This document shows, one piece after another, positions 56,143 through 64,000 of a stretch of DNA of 64,000 nucleotides. The stretch comes from Halicephalobus mephisto (lineage: Eukaryota > Nematoda > Chromadorea > Rhabditida > Panagrolaimidae). The notes under the pieces are model-generated. The model was not told the DNA's origin. It searched no databases and was given only the letters and a program-made list of their open reading frames with translations. Where the stretch lies: positions 29,435 through 93,434 of the forward strand of contig SWDT01000245.1 of NCBI GenBank assembly GCA_009193035.1, read 5' to 3'. A program made the translations under genes and the position numbers. Every line of letters begins with the position of its first letter. Within the stretch, counting starts at the first letter, position 1.

Positions 56143-58261
56143 TTATCTGTTCTTTTTGTGATTACGGTATTTAATCCTAGCTTTGATATAAGGCTCAACC
56201 TCTCCACTGAAGATTTGAAGAGCGTGGATGGCAGCTCCAGTGGCTGTGATGATCTCCAGTTGTCCGTCTATGACTGGTTTTGCTTTAGGGAATTTTTCTT
56301 TAATCCATTCTTGAACACAAGGAATTCTACAGGTTCCTCCGGCTAAGAAGACAATATCTACGCCACTGAATGAAGCATATTGTTCTTTCCAATATCCTCT
56401 CTGGTTACATCAATCCTTCCTTTAAGTTGGAAGTGGAAGTAATTCAAATGTATAATAATAATTATTATCATTTTCAAAACGCGTTTTTAACTTCTCTTCG
56501 AACCACTCTTTTGTGAACTCGACCATTCCCTCAAGACGAGCATGAATATCCGACAAGTCAAACCTGAAATAAATGCTTTTCTCATTTATCATAATGTTTG
56601 ACTCACTCTGTTTTCTCCAACAAAGAAAGATCACATTTAATTTCTTTTGCTGCTTCCAATGTTCTTAGTTTCACATTACTTCTTAAATCCTCTGGAATTG
56701 ATTCTTCTAGTTCTTCAATAATTATATTGTCAATATCTCTTCCTGAACGGAGGGCATCGTAATTTGGATGTGATTCTTTGATACAAGTTGCACACATATT
56801 GCCCTTATATTTTGAAATTTCATAAACTCTGCAAATACAGGTTCCTCCTCCAATGTCGAAGATGGCAATCTTCTTTCCTGGTTTGATCATTTCAGAATAC
56901 CTATCATTGGACAAATAATAGAGGAGATCGGCGTGGGTCTCTTCAATGATGTCTATTACTTCTATATTAGCCAACTTCGCTGATTCAATGGTACTAGAAA
57001 TTATAGGATCTAGTGAATATTGATGGTCAAAATATCTTGGGATAGTGATGACTGCTTTTCTTACAGAATTCCTATTATTAAATACATCCTGATACTCACT
57101 TGCTGCTTTTGTCATCCTTTCCAGAAAGATTGCGTTGATCTTTGATAGGGAAAAATCTTCCAGACCATGGCAGGTCTGTGATCCTAAATGTGGCTGATCT
57201 TTTACATTGAACTTGAAAGGCCATATTGACTGCTTTGAGATATTATATCGATGATCATAATTACACAGAAGTTTATGGTCGAAAATAACATGATCAGGTT
57301 TGGTTCTGAGTCTTCTGACTGCTGCTCTTCCAATAATCGGTTTCTCTTCGTCAAATGAGACTACAGATTCCGTCCAGAGGTCTCCAGGAGAAGAGTTGTC
57401 AAAAGGAATAACATGGATTCCTGTATGTCTAGAAACAGCCAAGACAGATCTGGTTGACCCGAGATCGATTCCCATAATATCCGTTCTTGGCTCATATTCT
57501 TCAACTAGTTTTGGAATGTGGATGAAATTGCAATCTTCAATGCTGTAAGTGTTGGGGATGCTTATTTTATTAGGTTTATGAATTTTAACTAAGATGGGAG
57601 CTTCTGGATCAGAAATTAAATGTCTGGCAAGAAGTAGTGACTTATCATCATACCGTGCCATTTTAATAAAAGTGATACTTTTGAAACCGTATTTGTCCAA
57701 TTCAGAACCATACAGTTCATTAACGTTCTCTCGACTATCGTCAAAAACAATATGGATTTGGTTCATTCTGAGACCGAACATCCTTTCGACGTACTCGAAA
57801 TCAATGCGTTGACTGAATCCATGTTCTCTTGTATCAAACTGTTTCCATGTCACTCTTCTTCCGGCAGCTGTTGTGCACTGATATAAAGTAATCATATTGT
57901 AATAAAATCGAATAATCGACTCCCCAACAGAGTATTTAACTTTTTCTTCCAAATAATACCAAAAATCCAGTTCCTCTTTGGTAGCGAGATGGACTAGATT
58001 ACCATATTTCTTGAAATCTTCTTTTTTGAAATGACTCCATTCATTATCTATAGCAATAATCCCAATATGATTTCCATACTTTGTAACTAATTCATCAATA
58101 ATTTCGTGGATGGATTTGTTTTTAGACCGGGAATAATGAGACTTTTCTTTTGTTTTTACATTATAAATTCTTATTTCACATTCATCTTTCCACTTCTTAG
58201 TAATACCACAAGCAATACACTTTTTTTCGGAGCGAGCAACTGTAGACGACGACTGTTCCAT
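56143..58261 (-). CDS. Hsp70-like ATPase domain with unrecognised N-terminal extension and no substrate-binding domain
   Basis: Exon 1 (58261-56607) is open for 551 codons; exon 2 56563-56492 and exon 3 56398-56143 follow in phase, 660 residues in all. Residues 264-660 are an Hsp70/actin-type nucleotide-binding dom: phosphate-1 motif GIDLGSTRS (264-272), AVITIPRYFDHQ (403-414), phosphate-2 motif FDIGGGT (468-474), GRDIDN (507-512), AAKEIKCDLS (537-546), FTKEWFEE, and the adenosine motif FLAGGTCRIP near 594-602. The protein stops about 50 residues later, so the peptide-binding domain and lid are absent. Residues 1-263 have no match I know; they begin with a CIACG pair and contain an acidic/aromatic middle. 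The last intron (92 nt, donor GTTAAA, acceptor CAGAG) is weak; without it two in-frame stops interrupt the frame, so a damaged gene is the alternative. ATP binding is likely by motif; chaperone function is not. Confidence 0.75.
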
Positions 58262-58900
58262 TGAATATCAATAAAATGACTGTTGATAACATCCTAATAA
58301 TACCATTATACTCGGTGATGGAACCTCTTCCGTTCCTCTTTCTTCTGATTAGGCTCCGTGTGTCCATCACTACTTTATCTACAACTTAGAGACTAAGATG
58401 TGAGCAAAATTTATTGATTATAATTTCCGATATTCAATCTGAAAGTATCAAATCGTTATAATTAAAGTCCAAAAATGCTCTTAACAAATGAAAAAGAAAA
58501 ATTAAAAACAAAATCAAATACAGACCAGTGAAATGTTCTTTGAACTGAATTCTGCAAGATTAATCTCGAAACTAAATTTTATTCACACCTTTGTGCTCTG
58601 AATTTACTTTACTGCACCACAGATGAATGACATTTCAAAGATCAGAAACATTATTTACAGAAATCAACTTCATTGTCATTTGAATCAATCTATCCAGAAC
58701 AATACTATCATCAATAATCAACATTAATATGAATAAGGAACAAATTAGATTTCAAACCCTAGTGTCAAATTCCCTGATATTTGACCAGATTTGTGAAAGA
58801 TATTGTAGAACTGATGACATACTCAATTTTAGCCTTCATTCATTCACTGTAGTTGACTACTTTCTCACAGTTCATAACTTTTCCAAAGAAACCAGAGAAT
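58262..58900. other. Upstream region of the Hsp70-like gene
   Basis: Positions 58300-58380 have a pyrimidine-rich stretch (CTTCCGTTCCTCTTTCTTCT). No perfect nGAAnnTTCnnGAAn heat-shock element was found within 640 bp of the start. Nothing else recognised. Confidence 0.3.
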
Positions 58901-59176
58901 ATAACGATGTCTCTTGTTCCTTGCCCAATTGAACGAGTATCTTACAGAACGGATCTCCTCAACGACAATAGTACTCGTAGAATCTCCAATTCCCGAAGAA
59001 GATTCTCTGTTGTGTTTAAAGCATTCCTCAAAAGAAAGAAGAGTTATTTTCCAGAGAGCGTGAACCTGAGTATCAGTTCTTTCTCATATTTGAATGAAGG
59101 TTTTAATTCCCCAAATGTCTCAAATACTGAGAATCTTTTATCCTCTCATATCATCGGTAGGCATACTGTTATTTAA
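58901..59176 (+). other. Unrecognised open frame with coding-like composition
   Basis: An open frame from an ATG near 58904 (MSLVPCPIERVSYRTDLLND, then ISNSRRRFSVVFKAFLKRKK) to 59176, with a GTAGGC donor-like site near 59157. It is hydrophilic and basic, with no known motif. It could be a first exon; no partner was found. Confidence 0.25.
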
Positions 59177-59199
59177 ATTCCCGGAATTATTCAGTATTC

Positions 59200-60775
59200 A
59201 ACTCATGGATATTCTGGGAGCTTCCAGAATTGTTATTAAAATAGAAAAAGAAGGCAAATTGATTTCACTATCGAATTACCAGATTTGCCACTTCTTTCTT
59301 TCGATTCATTTTGTACGTGAAATGATATGGACTTTCTCTAGTAATGGGTGGACATAATTTCTCAACACACTCTTTATCCAACGATATCTGATACATAACA
59401 ACACTACAGAACTTGATCCCAGAAATGGCGGGAACAATTATCGTTTTAGAAAAGATTTTTATCGTAAGAATTTACATTAGATTCCACTTCAGCACGAAAA
59501 TTAAGGAATTCCAAGAATCATGCTATTAAAAACATTGTAAATGAAACTTACGAAATTACCTCGATTCATAGGTTTAGAACTTTCTAGAAGATTCCAGTAT
59601 TTATTAAGAATTTTAGAACCAACATATCAAATCGAGAATGGCAGAAGTTGTTAGAAAAGTCTAATAATTTGTGCCAAAGCAATTTTATAACGATATTTAT
59701 TTCATATATTTATAAAAATATAATTTCGAAACAAATATCTAGAACCTCGAGTTCTGAAATGTTTCAGAAAGTTCTAGAAATCCGAGTTGATGCAATTCCG
59801 TGAGAATATCAATGTCCATTTAAATAATTTCAACATCTACATCAAGATTGGAGACGAAATGATGTTTCATAATATGTTACATATGTTTATTATTGTATTC
59901 ATTCCACTTGTGAGAATGAACAAATCAGAAAAGTTAATGAAAACGAGAATGACAATTCGGTTCATTTCAAAAAAGAATTCAAGAACATTAGCAATATTTG
60001 TACAATTATTTATGTTTTTAATTTTTGTATTTAATCAGTATAAGGGAATTTACGAGAAATTATCCAACATTACCATGTTTCTTATTCCTGAGTATCAGCG
60101 TTCGAGTGCTAAAATTAATAATTCTCTGAGTAGTTTTTGAATTAAAAATCTACTTTGAAACTTCATAGTTTTCCACTAATTACCCGTAGACTTCTGATAT
60201 TTCGGAAAACAGTAATTGCCGTTGATTTCTGTTCGAACATCAAATGGATAAAAAAAGATAAGAACATCTGATTTCGTCCCACGACTAATGTCATTCTTAG
60301 ATTTCTTATTCTCTCAATGATCAATCGTTGCAAACCTCTAGAAATTTATATTTAGAATGGGAAACTTTTTCCAAATTTACTTAGAAAAAGCTATCAATTT
60401 GTTTCTATTAATAAATATTTGAAACATTTATGATCATAGGTGAAGTTATTGTCATCATTGGAAAAGTTACTTTGAAATTGCTGATTTAATTGTGTCAGAG
60501 AACAGTTTTTGAGTTGTTAAGATAGTGTCGGAGATGAAAAGTTTTCCCTCTCCAATCATTGTTCCAAAGGACTGGAGTCTAGATACCTCCAAGGTACATC
60601 AGTAATAGATGACCAATTATGAATGCACGCCATTCTCTTTCATCTACTCCATTAAAACCAATAGGATTCGATTATTATTTGAATCGGAGATCTTCTGGGA
60701 ATTCCCAATGTTTCTGGTATTAATTTCTACCACTTTTTAACCTAACTCACTTTATTTCACAGATATGTTTAAGAC
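59200..60775. other. No supported gene; exon-like scraps
   Basis: 59230-59310 resembles the dispersed repeat (AATTACCAGATTTGCCACTT). A frame at 59787-60140 has two hydrophobic stretches (LHMFIIVFIPLV, LAIFVQLFMFLIFVF). On the minus strand near 60680-60560 the reading FNGVDEREWRAFIIGHLLL looks coding but is soon interrupted. Confidence 0.25.
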
Positions 60776-60779
60776 TTGC

Positions 60780-61200
60780 ACTGATAACACAGTTGATGTT
60801 ATCTCCCAACACGATCTGGATATTCTAAACCTATTTCAGAAGAGAGCACATCTACCGTCTGAACGCAAAATATCTGACTCTCCTTGGTGAAGACGGTTCC
60901 ATAATCTTGGTAGACGATGTTGATGGAAATACTTTGAATGTCAGGTAAGAAGTAGAAACAGAAACCTGAATGCCCTCAGAACCATGAGGAATATAACCAA
61001 CTCTAAAAGGAATTGGAGAAATATCTACTTTTTCCGAATAGACTTCATGAAGGAGATGGACAGTTAAGAAATCCTTTATTCGAATGAATTCTGGGACTTG
61101 TTTGGAGAGGTTCCCTTGGTGACTGTTGATCTAGAATCCAAATAAAGTTGTACATCGATTCTTCCCGAAAAGGTTAAATTATGAATGTATTGAAATGGAA
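60780..61200 (-). pseudogene. Hsp70-like substrate-binding-domain relic
   Basis: Read on the minus strand with frame changes, the segment gives STVTKGTSPNKSQ, then DFLTVHLLHEVYSEK, FRVGYIPHGSEGIQVSV and finally IQSISINIVYQDYGTVFTK. The order (KGT-P strand, beta strands, G-I-P loop, then a V/I-x-I strand followed by D-x-G) is that of the Hsp70 peptide-binding beta sandwich. At least two frame changes and one stop are needed, so it is broken. It may be the lost C-terminal part of a second Hsp70-like gene; assignment is by pattern only. Confidence 0.35.
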
Positions 61201-61375
61201 TAAGGAACTCCAGTCAAAGACAGATCACCTAAGAAAAGCAATCATGGGAGTACTTTCTTGATATCAAAGATTCCGTACAGTCATTGAAAATCTCCAAAAT
61301 GTTTCTCATAGCTTCAAGGTGTTTATCGGTGAAGGAATAGAAAGTGATAAAGAAATAAAAATGTTTTAACCATAC

Positions 61376-61563
61376 AAGATATTCTTAAGAGTCAGAAGAA
61401 ACCCCAAATGTCCTCAGATTCTATCATTTGAGTTATCTCATGACAGATATGGGAAAGATGAATTTATAGTTTCTAATATAAATCTGGATGGAAATAAGAA
61501 AGAAATTCAAGGAAAAGAAGAATATAAACTGAGAAATACTGTCCCATTCAGTGAAATAGAGTG
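61376..61563 (+). pseudogene. Plus-strand coding relic, possibly Hsp70-like beta sandwich
   Basis: Open frame ending at a TGA near 61561: CPQILSFELSHDRYGKDEF, then IVSNINLDGNKKEIQGKEE. The pattern PQI-x-SFEL, then V-S-x-x-x-x-DG resembles the PQIEVTF...GILxVSA segment of Hsp70. It lies on the opposite strand to the neighbouring relic, so rearrangement would be needed. Low confidence. Confidence 0.25.
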
Positions 61564-63240
61564 AATTTTCGACTACAAAACCTTGATTATGTTAATGAGA
61601 AACTAATTTCCTTGATTTTTGACCAAGTAACCTTGTATGAGGTTCACTGTATCTCCATCAAGTGCTGGTATCTGCACAAGTTTCTCCAGAATAATTCGAG
61701 TAAGATACTGTTCTCGTCTAACATCATATTAGTGCTCAGAAGAATCCTCTCATCAGCATTATTGTCCTTGAAGTATTTCTGAAGTTGAGTCAAAATCAAA
61801 ATATTATTTTTAAGTTCAGGAACTGGAGATATAAATATTTGAATCCACTTGGTCTGTGTTAGCTAAAGTAGAAGAATTTTCAGAATCATTGTAATTCTGT
61901 GAATTTCCTGTTCTTCTTCTCGACACTTAACATGTCAACAGTTTGTAATTGAAACTCTTTTCACAGGAACGAAATAAAAAGGTTTGTTCTGTACATGTTA
62001 TTTGAACAAATTCTTCACATGTGATACAAATCCATTTCCATAAATCATCAGAACAGCTTTAAGAATATTATATTTCTAGTAATAATGAAGTTTATTCCGT
62101 TTGATTCTGTTCAGCAGAAGACATCCAAGGGATCCGAATTTATTTCCTTCAGAGTTCCTCTCGGTAGCAACAATTAGTTCAGATAAATCATTTGAGATTA
62201 TTAAATTCGTGTTTTTTAATCTTTCTCTTGTCTTGAGCTTCTGGACAACAATATCGTTTTCGTCATGAGTAAAATAACTGAGTCCATACAACTGCACCAA
62301 TGTTCATTCATTTGGTTGACCTAATGACCACACATATGTATTCCAGGAATTCCTCACATTCATTTACTCGTCTGTAAATGCAACATTCAAAATACCAATA
62401 TTTCTTTTCGTCGAAAATAATTCAAAAGCCGAGGTCCTTTGATACTTTACTTTAAATAGTAGCTTATACGATCCTGGAAGACTGAATAACAAATCTTTTT
62501 AAGAATGAAACCCATGAAATAAGGAATGTCATAAAAAAGTTTAAAATTTGAAGAGTACCGATTTCTGAGACTTACTGATATAACATTTGGAGGATATTTG
62601 AGGAGGTGGAATGGTAGAAGTTATTTGTAGTCATCTAGGACAATCAAATTGCTCCTGATGATATTAAGTTATATAATAGAATAACAGAGAATAGGTCATT
62701 GGAGATATATAAGTACATATGGTCATTTTAAAAATTATTTGTCTCTCCTAATATGCAAATTTTATAGTATTCACGAGATCTACTCTGTTGTGAACTCCCA
62801 ATAAGAAATAATAAAAACAATACAACTAAATACACTTGTTGTAAGGTGTCAAATCACTAGTTACTCTAATAATGAAGCTTATGTTCGAAAGTTTATATTC
62901 CGATCATTAACTAGTCTGATCAACATCATTGTCAAATTGGAACTATTAAAAGTAAAATTGTAGTACCTGTTTTTGAGATAGTTCATGAATGCTCTCTGCA
63001 GAACACTGTTGAACATAATGGACTTGGAGCAATGTTTCATATATGAAAAGTTAATTTTAATCATTTTTAGACTTCCCTTGTTAAGAAATTCTTCGACTTT
63101 AAAAAGACTGTCCAAAGTTCTCGACAAAGAAGGGATCCGATATTCAGTTCCCAACCATATGAGTCTATGAAGATAGATAAATGGAGGAAGATCTTTGAAA
63201 TTAACTCCTGAATCAAGAAACATTTCATTCATACTTTTTG
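61564..63240 (-). other. Eroded minus-strand coding-like segments
   Basis: Three stretches look coding on the minus strand: 61800-61580 (YFKDNNADERILLSTNMML, then with a one-base shift VQIPALDGDTVNLIQGYLV), 62300-62076 (KTRERLKNTNLIISNDLSEL, IVATERNSEGNKFG) and 63232-62879 (FKDLPPFIYLHRLIWLGTEY, RIPSLSRTLDSLFKVEEFL). The second could be a decayed Hsp70 phosphate-1 region; the third has a BTB/BACK-like helical pattern. None forms a gene with normal splice sites. Confidence 0.25.
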
Positions 63241-63639
63241 TTGAATTCTGTTCTCTTTATGGAAAACATCTCGATCTTCTTTCACACCGAGTTTCCTCCT
63301 TTTCGATTCCAAAATGGTGATTTATTTTCAAATAGACATGAAAATCTATCTTGTTGATTTTGCTGAATTTATCCTATTCACTATTTTTTAGAAATTTGTG
63401 CTTGATTATATGGATAGAAATTGGACAATTGTTGGTGTTACAATATGACTTGGAAGTGAACGATTTTTTATTTTTATTTTTATATTTTCAATGATTGTTA
63501 ATGAGATCATTATGGATATTTTGAGAGTACAGTTATTGCTGAACATTCTGGAACGAAAAAGTTAGGGCACTTTCTAAGGAAATGGACTTTTTGATAATTT
63601 GAATTTCAATCGTCCTTCTGAAACTATCATAGAATTGTT

Positions 63640-63895
63640 ATTAAATAGGAATTAACTGGGGAATTCAAATAAACTTTGATAAGGTTGAAAACATAACACT
63701 GGAGGAATTGATGGATTTCAGAGAGGAATTAGAGAAGATATTTTGAACTCGATAATTGTGTTAATTTTTGATATCAGGAACTGAATCAGAAATTCCGAAA
63801 AATCGAAATCAATAATCATAATGAATTTGAGAAAGTTCCTGCATATCTCTACCTCACAGAAAAATTGAAATTGAAATGGAGATGGAAGAGGCTAG
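63640..63895 (+). other. Possible exons at the right edge
   Basis: Two coding-like stretches: about 63645-63746 (INWGIQINFDKVENITLEEL, then MDFREELEK) and 63779-63894 after a TATCAG acceptor (NQKFRKIEINNHNEFEKVPA, then YLYLTEKLKLKWRWKRL). They could be consecutive exons of a gene running off the window, but the join is not settled and the family is unknown. Confidence 0.3.
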
Positions 63896-64000
63896 GTGTC
63901 AGGTATTCTTCAGATTTAAACTCCAAGGGAAATTCATTTGATAAGATTTACTGTAATCTATAAAAGAGAAAGATTATGGATGGATAAATGAAATAATTTG

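Noticed and set aside
57300..57812. Plus-strand frames opposite the Hsp70-like gene
   Set aside because: Antisense shadows of a 551-codon minus-strand exon with clear ATPase motifs.
58262..58400. Heat-shock elements in the promoter of the Hsp70-like gene
   Set aside because: TTC and GAA triplets are present but never in the nGAAnnTTCnnGAAn arrangement.
60840..60943. Plus-strand reading YRLNAKYLTLLGEDGSIILV bounded by AG and GTAAG
   Set aside because: Looked like an exon, but the opposite strand gives an Hsp70-like reading that continues on both sides; only one can be right and the minus strand has more support. Kept as unresolved rather than annotated.

Overview
The window is nematode nuclear DNA, most likely from a Caenorhabditis species or a close rhabditid. 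It is very A+T rich, introns are short to medium with TTTTCAG or TTTTTAG acceptors, several start codons follow directly on a splice acceptor (as expected for spliced-leader addition), and the gene set is worm-typical: an NCA/NALCN channel, a VNUT-like SLC17, AIP-1, a TWK two-pore K+ channel, an LGC Cys-loop channel, an MLT-10-type moulting protein and an EXC-5/FGD exchange factor. All exon models were built by hand from reading frame, GT/AG sites and intron phase. The nine main gene models are in phase throughout.

Layout. 1-3089 (-): 5' half of a NALCN-type cation leak channel running off the left edge. 5253-7971 (-): SLC17A9/VNUT-like transporter. 8255-9096 (+): AIP-1/ZFAND2 zinc-finger protein sharing a 283-bp divergent promoter with the transporter. 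9248-10464 (-): small secreted protein of unknown family. 10465-16065: gene-free, stacked tandem repeats and an array of seven perfect heat-shock-element-like 15-mers. 16066-19890 (-): Cys-loop ligand-gated anion channel. 19891-27284: gene-free, tandem repeats, MITE-like elements and a long inverted repeat. 27285-32304 (+): K2P (TWK) channel with three possible first exons. 34465-39065 (+): MLT-10-like secreted protein with a run of ten-residue repeats. 39215-47188 (-): EXC-5/FGD-type RhoGEF. 47699-47966 (+): COMMD6-like mini protein.

From about 48 kb the texture changes: fewer A/T homopolymer runs and almost no well-formed genes. It holds a truncated DEG/ENaC gene, short orphan exons, a tRNA-like pol III promoter, transposon termini, and one large gene (56143-58261, -) in which an Hsp70-type ATPase domain follows an unrecognised 263-residue N-terminal region and no substrate-binding domain follows. 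Further Hsp70-like scraps seem to lie at 60.8-62.3 kb.

The genes form no pathway or operon. Several (NALCN, VNUT, LGC, TWK, DEG/ENaC) belong to membrane excitability or signalling families, but this may be chance. The most unusual items are the HSE-like array, the Hsp70-like fusion and its decayed relatives, the decapeptide-repeat moulting protein, and several repeat families that recur inside introns of unrelated genes.
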